A DNA stretch of 64,000 bases from contig NZ_FNBH01000001.1 of NCBI RefSeq assembly GCF_900102265.1, positions 1,364,001 to 1,428,000 of the forward strand. The letters are read 5' to 3'. Both the position numbers and the translations under genes were made by a program. Below the pieces are notes generated by a model. That model saw only the letters and a list, made by a program, of their open reading frames with translations. It did not search any database and was not told the origin of the DNA. Shown piece by piece: positions 1 through 8,557 of the stretch. Within the stretch, counting starts at the first letter, position 1. Each line of letters begins with the position of its first letter. Source of the DNA: Epilithonimonas hungarica (GTDB lineage Bacteria > Bacteroidota > Bacteroidia > Flavobacteriales > Weeksellaceae).

Positions 1-564
1 GTGATTTTGTTAGTGTTTGGCTTAGTCGGAAGTTTTCTGATGATTAATAATAAATCTAATATTAATGAAAATCTGGAATTTGCAAATCATACCAACAATC
101 AAAATACAGTTCCGACAACAATTAAGCAATCTGAAAATAATGAAGTTGAGAAATTAGTTCCAACAAAAAATAATTCAGAAACTGATAATCAAAGATTAGT
201 GGTTGAAAATTTAGAAAATTCTTCGACTCCATTCGGAAGGACTGAATCAATTAAAAAAGAAAATCAAACGAATAATCTAATTCTTGAAAAAGAAAACATT
301 ATAAAAAAAGAAGAGCCACAAATCACTCCACAACCTGAAGAAAAACTAGCTCAAAACGAAATACAAAAACCTAGAGTAAAATATGTGTCTTCATCGGACT
401 TACTTTTCGGAGTGGAAATTGACAAAGCGAAATCCGAAACGCCAAAATCGGCGATGGGAATCAATACTTTGAAACCAAAAAATGACTCGGATTTTCCTAA
501 TCCAAAACGCATCAAACTCTTCGGGATTACCCTTTACGACAAAGATTCTATAACTACTAAATAA
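1..564 (+). CDS. membrane-anchored hypothetical protein, 5' end probably outside window
   Basis: The frame is open to the left edge, so the true start is probably upstream, although a GTG lies at base 1. Residues 2-15 are hydrophobic and look like a single membrane span. Residues about 17-120 form a polar Asn/Lys/Glu-rich linker, and the last 60 residues look more ordered. It ends 7 nt before a gene for a barrel-like outer-membrane protein, so the two are probably co-transcribed. A short cytoplasmic part, one span and a periplasmic tail resembles anti-sigma-type anchored proteins, but that is only inference. No family was recognised. Confidence 0.6.
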   Translation: MILLVFGLVGSFLMINNKSNINENLEFANHTNNQNTVPTTIKQSENNEVEKLVPTKNNSETDNQRLVVENLENSSTPFGRTESIKKENQTNNLILEKENIIKKEEPQITPQPEEKLAQNEIQKPRVKYVSSSDLLFGVEIDKAKSETPKSAMGINTLKPKNDSDFPNPKRIKLFGITLYDKDSITTK

Positions 565-571
565 TTAGACT

Positions 572-1654
572 ATGAAGTTCGAAATTTTACTTTTGGCAAT
601 GCTTTCAAGCCTTGCTACAGCCCAAACTACGCTCGATAATCAGATGAAATCTTACACCGAGAAAGTCAATTCCATCGTATCGACAGAGAAAGCGAATATG
701 AAAGCCGAAACTGACAAAATCGATGAAGCTTTCTCTTCCGGAAAAATCACAAAATCAGAGCAGATTTCTCAGAAAGAAGCAGTTTCCAAAAAATACGAAA
801 CGCTCATCAATGATAAAATTGAAAACGAGCGCGAACAATTGGAAAATATTACGAAAACAGCAGTTACAAATTCAGTTTACAATTCAAAATCAGACACTTT
901 GAAAAATAAAAGTGTTATGGTTTTTGGAACTTCCGGATTGTCAATCAATATCAAAAAAAATGATAAATCACCGAAAGAATATATTAATTCAAGTTCTTTA
1001 AGTGTTGGTTATGCTTTCGCAAATTTGACCAAAGACAAAGGCAGTTTAAATCCTTTTGAAAATGATTCCGAAATGAGAATCGGAAACTCGCACAGCATTG
1101 AAGTTCAGTTTAGAAAAGATAAACAATTAGGAAGTTTCAAAAGTCCGTGGGTTTTGAGGTACGGTTTGGCTTACAGAACCGACACTTATATGCCGAAGCG
1201 TCCGCAGGTTTTTGTTCAGGAAAATTCGCAATTGTTCCTTGAAAATTTTGAAGAAGGCAGATTGAAACGTTCAAAATTGAGAAATGTCTATTTGACTTTG
1301 CCAATTGAATTTCAACTTTATCTGAATCCAAAATATACAGAATATGACGGCAAACAATATCTGGATGTAAGGAAAAAAATGTGGAAAATTGGAGTAGGGG
1401 CTTATGCAGGAGTCAACACGAGAAGTATTGTAAAAGTGAAATATTATAATGAAAATGACAACTTCAAAAAGTACGATTACACTTTAGATGACGGCGTGAA
1501 TGCTTTCTTATTCGGAGGGAAATTCAGTCTGGGTTATGGTGGCGTTACTTTGTTCATCAAGAAAGATTTCACACCAATTTTCAATGACAAAACCATTTTA
1601 CCAAACAAAAACGGAATCCAAATCGGAATCGAGATTGCCAATATTGATTTTTAA
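572..1654 (+). CDS. secreted, outer-membrane beta-barrel-like hypothetical protein
   Basis: A 360-aa protein with an N-terminal signal peptide ending near SLATAQ (residues 1-18). Residues about 20-110 are Lys/Glu-rich and probably coiled coil. From about residue 110 there are alternating aromatic and polar strands (for example SLSVGYAFANL, KFSLGYGGVTLFIKKDF), and the chain ends in F, as outer-membrane barrels often do. It starts 7 nt after the preceding membrane protein, and a GAAA-loop terminator follows, so it is the last gene of that operon. No named family was recognised; an outer-membrane location is inferred from composition. Confidence 0.7.
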   Translation: MKFEILLLAMLSSLATAQTTLDNQMKSYTEKVNSIVSTEKANMKAETDKIDEAFSSGKITKSEQISQKEAVSKKYETLINDKIENEREQLENITKTAVTNSVYNSKSDTLKNKSVMVFGTSGLSINIKKNDKSPKEYINSSSLSVGYAFANLTKDKGSLNPFENDSEMRIGNSHSIEVQFRKDKQLGSFKSPWVLRYGLAYRTDTYMPKRPQVFVQENSQLFLENFEEGRLKRSKLRNVYLTLPIEFQLYLNPKYTEYDGKQYLDVRKKMWKIGVGAYAGVNTRSIVKVKYYNENDNFKKYDYTLDDGVNAFLFGGKFSLGYGGVTLFIKKDFTPIFNDKTILPNKNGIQIGIEIANIDF

Positions 1655-1701
1655 TTTATACATTTTTCATAGAACATTCTTATACACTATTTTCTTATTA
1701 G

Positions 1702-1736
1702 AGCTCATATCTCGAAAGGGATGTGAGTTTTTGTTT
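1702..1736 (+). terminator. rho-independent terminator
   Basis: Arms 1704-1713 (CTCATATCTC) and 1718-1727 (GGGATGTGAG) pair over 10 bp with two G-U pairs around a GAAA loop. TTTTTGTTTT follows. It ends the operon of the barrel-like protein. Confidence 0.75.
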
Positions 1737-1756
1737 TAAAATCCTTTGTTTTGTAA

Positions 1757-1798
1757 TACCGAAGGAATCTCAACAGTCTATATCCCTTCTGAAGGTCA
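1757..1798. repeat. degenerate copy of the CCGAAGGAATCT inverted repeat
   Basis: CCGAAGGAATCT is followed by an imperfect reverse arm (CCCTTCTGAAGG). It resembles the perfect inverted repeat at 25933-25984 and is probably a decayed member of the same interspersed family. Confidence 0.5.
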
Positions 1799-1830
1799 AA
1801 ATCACATTTGAAAAATCTTCTTAATTCATT

Positions 1831-1860
1831 TTTGCAACTCAAAATTTTTTATTTACATTG
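1831..1860 (+). promoter_or_regulatory. putative Bacteroidetes-type promoter
   Basis: TTTG near 1831-1834 and TACATTG at 1854-1860 are about 19 bp apart, which fits the -33/-7 arrangement of this phylum (TTTG, TAnnTTTG) with one mismatch. The next start codon is at 1878. Confidence 0.45.
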
Positions 1861-1877
1861 GCAAACAGGATTTAAGA

Positions 1878-2300
1878 ATGAAAAATTTACAGTTAATCGG
1901 ATTGTTTTTGGTTGTAGCAGGGAGTTTTCTGCCTTTGGTTCATATTCCAATTGTTGGAAACTGGAACTATTGGAAAGTGGATAATACACTCGCTATCATA
2001 CTTTGGGGATTTTCTCTATTAACGCTTGTTTTCATGCTGATTGGCAAAACTAAATTGGTTAGAATAATGGCATTTTTAATCATATTGCTTTTTGTTTTCA
2101 CAATTGTTGCTATTAAGTTAAAATCTTTAGATTATTTCAGTTTTTTACCTTTTAAATCCTGGCAATCCACATTCGCCGGAATCGTAAAATTATCCTGGGG
2201 ATGGTTTATCGAATTTCTGGGAGCAGTCCTGATTTTAATCGCATCAAGAAAAAATATCAATAAAGAAAAAGCTAATTTCGTTATTAAAAGTAATAAATAA
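1878..2300 (+). CDS. small four-helix membrane protein
   Basis: A 140-aa protein with four predicted membrane spans (about residues 5-22, 36-54, 61-80 and 107-125) and a basic C-terminal tail. It stands alone between a terminator and the thiolase gene, behind a plausible promoter. There are no motifs from which to infer a substrate, and the family was not recognised. Confidence 0.65.
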   Translation: MKNLQLIGLFLVVAGSFLPLVHIPIVGNWNYWKVDNTLAIILWGFSLLTLVFMLIGKTKLVRIMAFLIILLFVFTIVAIKLKSLDYFSFLPFKSWQSTFAGIVKLSWGWFIEFLGAVLILIASRKNINKEKANFVIKSNK

Positions 2301-2315
2301 TTGTGGGCTTTTCTG

Positions 2316-2386
2316 AGTGAAACGCCTTTGTGAAACTTGTAACATTTAGTGAAAAAAAACTTAGTGCGCTTTGTGTTCAAAAATAA
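2316..2386. repeat. CTTTGTG/TTAGTG degenerate short repeats
   Basis: The gap before the thiolase gene has several related units: CTTTGTGAAAC, TTTAGTGAAAA, CTTAGTGCG and CTTTGTGTT. Similar phrases recur in intergenic DNA of flavobacteria. I infer a low-complexity interspersed repeat with no assigned function. Confidence 0.35.
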
Positions 2387-2415
2387 ATATCAATACAATC
2401 AAAATTAAAAATATT

Positions 2416-3597
2416 ATGAAAGAAGTATTCATTGTATCAGCAGTTAGAACACCAATGGGGAGTTTTATGGGAAGTCTTTCGACTGTTCCTGCTACACAAT
2501 TGGGCGTCACTGCGGTAAAAGGAGCTTTAGACAAAATCAACCTGGATCCGACTTTGGTTGAGGAAATCTATATGGGAAATGTTTTGCAGGCGGGTGAAGG
2601 TCAGGCTCCGGCGAGACAAGTGGCTTTGGGTGCAGGTTTGTCCAATCATACGCCTTCTACAACCATAAATAAAGTTTGTGCTTCCGGAATGAAAGCTGTG
2701 ACAATGGCAACTCAAGCGATAAAAGCTGGTGACGTAGATATTATCATAGCTGGCGGAATGGAAAATATGTCGATGGTTCCTCATTATCTGGATGGAAGAA
2801 ATGGTGTGAAATTGGGCGACATCAAAATGCAGGACGGACTTTTGAAAGATGGTCTTACCGATGTTTACAACAAAGTTCATATGGGCGTTTGTGCAGAATT
2901 GTGTGCCAAAGAAAATAATATCACGAGAGAAGAACAGGATGCTTTTGCAATCCAATCTTATCAAAGGTCTGCAGCGGCTTGGGAAGCCGGGAAATTCTCA
3001 GAAGAAGTTGTTCCAGTTTCGATTCCTCAAAGAAAAGGTGACCCAATTGTTTTCTCGGAAGACGAAGAATATAAAGCTGTGAAGTTTGATAAAATTCCAA
3101 CTTTACCAACAGTTTTCCAAAAAGAAAACGGAACGGTAACGGCTGCAAACGCTTCGACTCTTAATGACGGTGCTTCTGCTTTGATTCTGATGTCAAAAGA
3201 AAAGGTTGAGGAGTTAGGATTAAAACCTTTAGCAAAAATCATTTCTTATGCTGATGCGGCTGTAGAACCGGAAAGATTCACAACTTCACCTTCAAAGGCT
3301 TTACCTATTGCTCTCAAGAAAGCCGGGCTTACAAAGGATGATATCGATTTCTTTGAATTTAATGAGGCGTTTTCTGTTGTCGGTTTAGCGAATAACAAAA
3401 TTCTCGGATTAGATTCTGCGAAAGTAAACGTAAATGGAGGCGCAGTTTCTATCGGTCATCCGCTGGGAAGTTCCGGTTCCAGAATTATCGTAACCTTGAT
3501 CAATGTTCTGAAACAGAATAATGCAAAACTCGGCGCTGCTGCAATTTGTAACGGCGGTGGCGGTGCAACGGCTATTGTGATTGAAAATTTGCAATAA
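2416..3597 (+). CDS. acetyl-CoA C-acetyltransferase (thiolase)
   Basis: A 393-aa type II thiolase that condenses or cleaves acetyl-CoA and acetoacetyl-CoA. From the chosen ATG it reads MKEVFIVSAVRTPMGSF, the usual thiolase N-terminus; an upstream in-frame start would add 15 unconserved residues. The nucleophile is Cys88 in NKVCASGMK. The C-terminal motifs are NEAFSVV, GGAVSIGHPLGSSGSR with the catalytic His, and CNGGGGATA with the second Cys. Length is typical. It could serve fatty-acid or ketone-body degradation, or the first step of the mevalonate route, since a mevalonate kinase gene lies 2.5 kb downstream; the sequence does not decide. A strong terminator follows. Confidence 0.95.
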   Translation: MKEVFIVSAVRTPMGSFMGSLSTVPATQLGVTAVKGALDKINLDPTLVEEIYMGNVLQAGEGQAPARQVALGAGLSNHTPSTTINKVCASGMKAVTMATQAIKAGDVDIIIAGGMENMSMVPHYLDGRNGVKLGDIKMQDGLLKDGLTDVYNKVHMGVCAELCAKENNITREEQDAFAIQSYQRSAAAWEAGKFSEEVVPVSIPQRKGDPIVFSEDEEYKAVKFDKIPTLPTVFQKENGTVTAANASTLNDGASALILMSKEKVEELGLKPLAKIISYADAAVEPERFTTSPSKALPIALKKAGLTKDDIDFFEFNEAFSVVGLANNKILGLDSAKVNVNGGAVSIGHPLGSSGSRIIVTLINVLKQNNAKLGAAAICNGGGGATAIVIENLQ

Positions 3598-3618
3598 CAT
3601 TTAATTAAATAAATTTCA

Positions 3619-3657
3619 AAACCCTTTCAGATTTCAAAGTCTCGAAAGGGTTTTTGT
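3619..3657 (+). terminator. rho-independent terminator after thiolase
   Basis: AAACCCTTTC (3619-3628) pairs with GAAAGGGTTT (3644-3653), followed by T-rich DNA. Confidence 0.85.
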
Positions 3658-3686
3658 TATTAAATTTTTGATACAAACGCATTTTT

Positions 3687-3718
3687 TTGTCAACTTGTAA
3701 TTCCTTTTTTTACTTTTG
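3687..3718 (+). promoter_or_regulatory. promoter of MFS transporter gene
   Basis: A perfect TAnnTTTG box (TACTTTTG, 3711-3718) lies 21 bp after TTG at 3687-3689. The start codon is at 3737. Confidence 0.65.
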
Positions 3719-3736
3719 TCTAAATAATTATTTCCA

Positions 3737-5218
3737 ATGTCTGAAATAGAAAAAACAATTCCCGAAAACTCTATCAAGAATAATCCGAAAATAATGCGCG
3801 CCTGGGCATTGTATGATTGGGCAAACTCGGTTTATTCACTCGTTATTACTTCCACGATTTTTCCTATATATTACTCGATTCTTACAACGGCTTACGAAAA
3901 AGATGAGTACGTGAAGGAAACGGGACAATGGATAAAAGTTCCTGTAAGAAATCTGATTAAAATCTTCGGAAAAGAATACCAACCGGATGCAGTTTATGGT
4001 TATTCTCTCACACTTTCATTTTTGATTGTGGTTTTGTTATCTCCAATTTTGTCATCATTGGCGGATACGATTGGAAACAAGAAATCTTTTCTTCAGTTTT
4101 TCTGTTATTTGGGAGCGACTTCTTGTATGGGATTGGCGATGTTTACAGGAATGGGAAGTGTTTGGCTGGGATTATTATTCAGTGTGACAGCGAGTGTCGG
4201 CTTCTGGGGAAGTTTGGTTTTCTATAACTCCTTTTTGCCGGATATTGCAACGCCTGATAAGCAGGATTCACTTTCTGCAAAAGGTTATGTTTATGGTTAC
4301 ATCGGTTCTGTGATTTTGGTTGTGATTTGTCTTGTTTTGATTCAGGTTTGTGCGGAAACTCCTAAGCAAGCAGCGATTTATACAAGAGTAAGTTTCTTGT
4401 TGACAGGCGCTTGGTGGTTTGGGTTTTCACAATATACATTCAAGCATTTGCCACAGTTTGGTCAGGTCAAAGAACAATTGCCAAAGGATTTGGTTTTGCT
4501 TAATTATAAAAATATCTTCAAAAGTCACGCTGAACAAGGCGGTTTTATTGAGGTTTTCAAAGACAACATCAGTTTCTATATTGATATTGTAAAACAAAGT
4601 TTCAAAGAATTATTCAAGGTTGGAAATCATCTTTTTGGAGATAGAAATCTAAAATATTTCCTCACCAGTTTTTTCTTTTACAGTGTTGGGATGCAGACCA
4701 TTTTCCTAATGGCAACTTTATTCGGAAAGAGTGAAATCAATATGGCTCAGGACAAACTGATAATGACATTGCTTTTAATCCAAATCGAGGCAATTATAGG
4801 TGCGTTGTTTTTTTCTTGGTTATCAAGAAAAATCGGAAATAAAAATGTCATTAGTATTACAGTTGCAATGTGGATTGGCGCTTGTCTCGCAGCATATTAT
4901 CTTAATAAAGAAAACCCGAATGTAGAATATCAATTCTATGGAATTGCTGGCGTTATCGGTCTGGTAATGGGCGGTTTACAGGCGATGTCCAGGTCAACTT
5001 ATTCCAAATTGCTTCCGACAGATTCTATGGATAATACAACTTATTTCAGTTTTTACGATGTGTTGGAGAAATTAGCAATTATTTTAGGAACTTTCATCTT
5101 TGCAACATTGATTGAGCATTATAACAATATGCGCTATGCTGCTTTATCGATGACAATTTTCTTTGCTTTGGGATTGATATTCATCCGTTTTTTAAAAGTG
5201 AAAAATAATACCAAATAA
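3737..5218 (+). CDS. MFS transporter, UMF1/Atg22-like family
   Basis: A 493-aa inner-membrane protein with about 12 hydrophobic segments. The N-terminal signature MRAWALYDWANSVYSLVI is characteristic of the UMF1 family of major facilitators (related to vacuolar Atg22). Loops carry typical MFS motifs, such as LADTIGNKKSF after span 2 and GGLQAMSRSTYSKLLP in the C-terminal half. The hydrophilic loop at about residues 235-300 separates the two six-helix halves. The substrate is unknown; Atg22 exports amino acids, but that should not be transferred to this protein. An esterase gene starts 8 nt downstream, so the two probably form an operon. Confidence 0.88.
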   Translation: MSEIEKTIPENSIKNNPKIMRAWALYDWANSVYSLVITSTIFPIYYSILTTAYEKDEYVKETGQWIKVPVRNLIKIFGKEYQPDAVYGYSLTLSFLIVVLLSPILSSLADTIGNKKSFLQFFCYLGATSCMGLAMFTGMGSVWLGLLFSVTASVGFWGSLVFYNSFLPDIATPDKQDSLSAKGYVYGYIGSVILVVICLVLIQVCAETPKQAAIYTRVSFLLTGAWWFGFSQYTFKHLPQFGQVKEQLPKDLVLLNYKNIFKSHAEQGGFIEVFKDNISFYIDIVKQSFKELFKVGNHLFGDRNLKYFLTSFFFYSVGMQTIFLMATLFGKSEINMAQDKLIMTLLLIQIEAIIGALFFSWLSRKIGNKNVISITVAMWIGACLAAYYLNKENPNVEYQFYGIAGVIGLVMGGLQAMSRSTYSKLLPTDSMDNTTYFSFYDVLEKLAIILGTFIFATLIEHYNNMRYAALSMTIFFALGLIFIRFLKVKNNTK

Positions 5219-5226
5219 TTGCTGTT

Positions 5227-6039
5227 TTGAAAGTATTAAGTTTCGCATTTTTATTCATATTTTCGATTTTAAGTTCTCAAAATCCGGTTATTGAAGATTT
5301 AAAAATCGGAGAGAAAGTAACTCTGAATTCTAAGATTCTTAATGAAAAAAGAACACTAAATATCTACCTTCCACAGACTTTTGACAAAACCAAAAGTTAT
5401 CCTGTCATTTATATTCTGGACGGAAGTATGAATGAGGATTTCCTCCATTTGGTTGGACTTCAACAGTTTTTCAATATGCAGTTCAAAATGCCGGATTTCA
5501 TCATTGTTGGCATTGCAAACGTTGATAGAAAAAGGGATTTCACGTTCCATACAGATTTGAAAGATTTGCAGAAAGATTATCCTACGACAGGGCATTCGGA
5601 TAAGTTTATTGAGTTTGTTGAAAAAGAATTACAGCCTTTCATCAATCAAAATTATAAAACAGAAAGCACCAGATATTTGATTGGTCAATCGCTAGGCGGA
5701 CTTTTGGCAACTGAGATCTTATTAAAGAAACCAGAACTTTTCACACACTATTTTATCATCAGTCCAAGTCTTTGGTGGGACAACGAAAGTCTTTATAATG
5801 AGGCTTCAAAACTGATTTCTCAACAAAAAGATGAAGAAAGATTTGTTTATATTTCTGTTGGAAAAAATGAACATAAAATGATGGTGAAAGAAGCGGACGG
5901 ATTATATCAAATCCTTAAAAATTCTGGAAAAAAGAAATTGAAATTAGAATATAAACTAATGACCGAGGATAATCACGCGACTATTTTGCACAAAAGTGTT
6001 TACGAAGGTTTTATGAAATTATTTCCTTACAAAGAATAA
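5227..6039 (+). CDS. secreted alpha/beta-hydrolase, esterase D-like (PF00756 type)
   Basis: A 270-aa exported hydrolase. The only start compatible with the signal peptide (KVLSFAFLFIFSILSS) is TTG at 5227, 8 nt after the transporter stop. The core matches putative esterases of the Fes/IroE/antigen 85 type: YPVIYILDGSMNED, the nucleophile elbow GQSLGGLLA (Ser about residue 155), SPSLWWDNE, and a late catalytic His in EDNHATI. These enzymes cut ester bonds in siderophores, S-formylglutathione or lipids; the actual substrate cannot be read here. It is probably periplasmic and co-transcribed with the MFS gene. Confidence 0.85.
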   Translation: MKVLSFAFLFIFSILSSQNPVIEDLKIGEKVTLNSKILNEKRTLNIYLPQTFDKTKSYPVIYILDGSMNEDFLHLVGLQQFFNMQFKMPDFIIVGIANVDRKRDFTFHTDLKDLQKDYPTTGHSDKFIEFVEKELQPFINQNYKTESTRYLIGQSLGGLLATEILLKKPELFTHYFIISPSLWWDNESLYNEASKLISQQKDEERFVYISVGKNEHKMMVKEADGLYQILKNSGKKKLKLEYKLMTEDNHATILHKSVYEGFMKLFPYKE

Positions 6040-6109
6040 TTTTGGATAATTAATGAAAATTTAAATTTTCGGTTTATTATTTGATATTAATGGAATAGTT
6101 TATTTTTTG

Positions 6110-6117
6110 TAAATTTG
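6110..6117 (+). promoter_or_regulatory. -7 promoter box of mevalonate kinase gene
   Basis: TAAATTTG at 6110-6117 matches TAnnTTTG exactly, 18 nt before the start codon at 6135. TTTG at 6080-6083 could be the -33 element, though the 26-bp spacing is long. Confidence 0.6.
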
Positions 6118-6134
6118 CAATATCAAAACGCAAT

Positions 6135-7061
6135 ATGAATAACCCTTTATTTTACGCAAAAATAATTTTGTTCGGAGAATACGGAATGATAGAGAACTCG
6201 CAAGGGTTGGTTGTGCCGTATAGTTTTTATAAAGGAACGCTTAAGTTTTCTGATTTGGACAACGATTTTGAGAAAAAATCCAACCAATCTTTAGAAAAAT
6301 ATTCCAATTATTTAGCTGAGTTAGAATTGCCTTCAGATTTTAAACTGAATGTAGATTCTTTCAAAAATGATATCAAAAAAGGTTTGTTTTTCGATTCCAA
6401 TATTCCGCAAGGATATGGTGTTGGAAGTTCTGGCGCATTGGTTGCGGCGATTTTCGAAAAATATTCTTTCACAAAAAGAGACCCGGAAACCATTTCTAAA
6501 GACGAACTGAAAGACTTGAAGAAAGTTTTCGGTCAGTTGGAAAGCTATTTCCACGGAACAAGTTCTGGAATGGACCCTTTGATTTGCTATATGAATCTTC
6601 CGATTCTTATCGAGAACAAAGAGAATGTTGGCAAAGTTTCACTTCCAAAAGAAGAAGTTGGAAAAGGTGCCATATTCTTGATTGATTCCGGAATAACTGG
6701 CGAAACCGGACCAATGATTCAGATCTTCTTTGAAAAGTTGAAAAATGAAGGTTTCCGTAAGACTTTGAAAGAGGAGTTTATCCGTTACAACAATGCCTGC
6801 ATCGAGGCTTTTCTGAAAAAGGATATGAATCCGTTTTTCCGCAATATGAAAAAATTGTCGGTTTGGGCTTACGAACATTTCCGTCCGATGATTCCGGAAA
6901 ATATTTTCAATGCTTGGAAAAAAGGTTTGGATTCCAACGCTTATTATCTGAAGCTTTGCGGAAGTGGTGGTGGAGGTTATATTCTTGGTTTTACAAAAGA
7001 TTATGAAAAAGCCGAGAAAATGTTAGATGGCTTCCAAAAAGAAGTGATTTACAGATTTTAA
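6135..7061 (+). CDS. mevalonate kinase (GHMP family)
   Basis: A 308-aa cytoplasmic GHMP kinase. The N-terminus FYAKIILFGEYGMIENSQGL matches the K-x-x-L-F-G-E-Y/H opening of mevalonate kinases. The ATP-binding loop is PQGYGVGSSGALVAA (residues 91-105). A third motif, LCGSGGGGYILGF, lies near residue 275, and HGTSSGMDP follows the ATP loop as in this family. It phosphorylates mevalonate in isoprenoid synthesis, a pathway used by many flavobacteria. The next gene encodes a UbiA prenyltransferase, which consumes isoprenoid diphosphates. It has its own promoter and a terminator behind it. Confidence 0.88.
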   Translation: MNNPLFYAKIILFGEYGMIENSQGLVVPYSFYKGTLKFSDLDNDFEKKSNQSLEKYSNYLAELELPSDFKLNVDSFKNDIKKGLFFDSNIPQGYGVGSSGALVAAIFEKYSFTKRDPETISKDELKDLKKVFGQLESYFHGTSSGMDPLICYMNLPILIENKENVGKVSLPKEEVGKGAIFLIDSGITGETGPMIQIFFEKLKNEGFRKTLKEEFIRYNNACIEAFLKKDMNPFFRNMKKLSVWAYEHFRPMIPENIFNAWKKGLDSNAYYLKLCGSGGGGYILGFTKDYEKAEKMLDGFQKEVIYRF

Positions 7062-7083
7062 AATTAATATTTAAAGTAATATA

Positions 7084-7116
7084 AGCCTTTCATCGTCTAT
7101 CTTTGAAAGGTTTTTT
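7084..7116 (+). terminator. terminator with a promoter box in its loop
   Basis: CCTTTCA (7086-7092) pairs with TGAAAGG (7104-7110), followed by TTTTTTAT. The loop and start of the 3' arm contain TATCTTTG (7098-7105), a perfect TAnnTTTG box, so the hairpin probably ends the kinase transcript while the same bases start the next one at about 7112. Confidence 0.6.
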
Positions 7117-7129
7117 ATAATAATTAAAA

Positions 7130-8053
7130 ATGAACGACGAAGCAAAACCAACTTCCCGAAATGCCCTTTACCGTATTTCTCAGTTGATGGGTTTTCTTTT
7201 GGGTGCTCGTTTTTTTGTTGCGGTTCTCCTGACTTTTGCGCTTTACGTTTCTACATTTTTCCTGTTTAATAGAGAAGAAAGTTTTAGGAATTTTGTCTTT
7301 GATTATAAGGTTCATTGTATCATCATTTGCTCCGTTCTTAGCATTTTGGCAGGCGGAATCATCAATCGGTTTTATGACAAGGAAAAAGACCAGCTGACAC
7401 AGCCTTTTCGTTCAAGATTGCAAAGTTTCCTCAAAGAAAAATACTTTCTCATAGCTTATGTCGTTCTCAATGCATTGTCGTTAGGATTAGCGATTTTTGT
7501 TTCACACAGAGTTTTCGTTTTCTTTCTGATTTATCAGTTTCTGATGTGGTTTTACAGTCACAAACTCAGCAAAATTATTGTCCTTAACAATTTCACTTTT
7601 GTTTCATTGACGCTGTATCCGTTCTTCGGAATGTTGATTTATTATCAGACATTTTCGCTCAAGATTTTGTTCCTTGCAATTTTTCTTTTCCTGATGTTAT
7701 TTATCATCGATATTACAAAAGATACATTGACAAGAAATGCCGATAAAATGTTCGGTTATGATACAATTGCTAATAGATTGGGGTTTCAAAATACGAGATC
7801 GGTTTTATTAATTTTGTTAATAATTACTTTAGCGACTTCTATGGTCCTAAGTATTGGGATTGGCTTCAAAAATATTATGGCCTGGTATTTTTTAGCGACA
7901 ACGATTGTTATTATTGGAACTGTTTTTATGCTTTTCCGAAATCAGAAAAATGACAAATTTAAATCTCTGAATCTTCTTAGGCTGTGGATCTTCTTTGGAA
8001 TTTTAGCAATGCTTTTCGATGGGATCTATCACAAATATCCTTGGCTGATTTAA
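7130..8053 (+). CDS. UbiA-family prenyltransferase, possibly geranylgeranylglycerol-phosphate type
   Basis: A 307-aa integral membrane protein with about nine spans. The two Asp-rich motifs of UbiA enzymes are present: NRFYDKEKDQL after the second span (N-x3-D-x3-D, residues about 83-93) and DITKDTLTRNADKMFGYDT (residues about 188-206). These bind prenyl diphosphate through magnesium, and the protein moves the prenyl group to an acceptor in the membrane. Flavobacterial homologues are often named geranylgeranylglycerol-phosphate geranylgeranyltransferase, but the acceptor could equally be an aromatic ring. Its position behind mevalonate kinase fits isoprenoid use. A GNAT gene follows after 13 nt. 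Confidence 0.85.
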   Translation: MNDEAKPTSRNALYRISQLMGFLLGARFFVAVLLTFALYVSTFFLFNREESFRNFVFDYKVHCIIICSVLSILAGGIINRFYDKEKDQLTQPFRSRLQSFLKEKYFLIAYVVLNALSLGLAIFVSHRVFVFFLIYQFLMWFYSHKLSKIIVLNNFTFVSLTLYPFFGMLIYYQTFSLKILFLAIFLFLMLFIIDITKDTLTRNADKMFGYDTIANRLGFQNTRSVLLILLIITLATSMVLSIGIGFKNIMAWYFLATTIVIIGTVFMLFRNQKNDKFKSLNLLRLWIFFGILAMLFDGIYHKYPWLI

Positions 8054-8066
8054 AATAAATATCTGA

Positions 8067-8555
8067 ATGTCAATAATAATTAGAAAAAATAAATTAGAAG
8101 ATAACGAAATACTTGCAAAGATCATCAGAAGTTGTTTTCACGATTTCAAAGTAGAATGTACTTGCGGAACGGTCTATTCCGACCCAACTACGGATGATTT
8201 GTATTCGTTATTCAAAGCAGAAAAATCAGCTTTGTTTATTGCAGAAGAAGATGGTTTAATTCTAGGTTGTTGTGGTATATTTCCAACAGAAAATCTTCCC
8301 GAAAATACAACAGAATTGGTGAAGTTTTACCTTACAAAAAAAGCGAGAGGAAAAGGGATCGGAAAATTGTTGATGGAAAATTGTTTTGAAAAAGCAAAAG
8401 AATTAGGCTATCAAAAAGTTTATTTGGAAAGTTTACCAGAATTCAGCAAAGCCGTTTCCATTTATGAAAAGCAAGGATTTCAGTATTTGGAAAAAGCTTT
8501 GGGAAATTCCGGACATTCTGGCTGTAATCTTTGGATGATCAAAGAACTGGACTGA
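8067..8555 (+). CDS. GNAT family N-acetyltransferase
   Basis: A 162-aa cytoplasmic acyltransferase with the GNAT fold. The acetyl-CoA pyrophosphate loop is ARGKGIGKLLMENC (residues about 93-106; R-x-x-G-x-G/A pattern), preceded by the beta-4 strand TELVKFYLTKKARG and followed by YQKVYLESLPEFSKAVSIYE with the usual late Tyr region. The substrate is not predictable. It starts 13 nt after the prenyltransferase gene and is probably co-transcribed. Its stop lies 2 nt from the stop of the convergent nuclease gene. Confidence 0.87.
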   Translation: MSIIIRKNKLEDNEILAKIIRSCFHDFKVECTCGTVYSDPTTDDLYSLFKAEKSALFIAEEDGLILGCCGIFPTENLPENTTELVKFYLTKKARGKGIGKLLMENCFEKAKELGYQKVYLESLPEFSKAVSIYEKQGFQYLEKALGNSGHSGCNLWMIKELD

Positions 8556-8557
8556 TT

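Noticed and set aside
2527-2964. 145-aa minus-strand open frame in the thiolase gene
   Set aside because: Antisense shadow of a conserved enzyme; no start context or recognisable motif.
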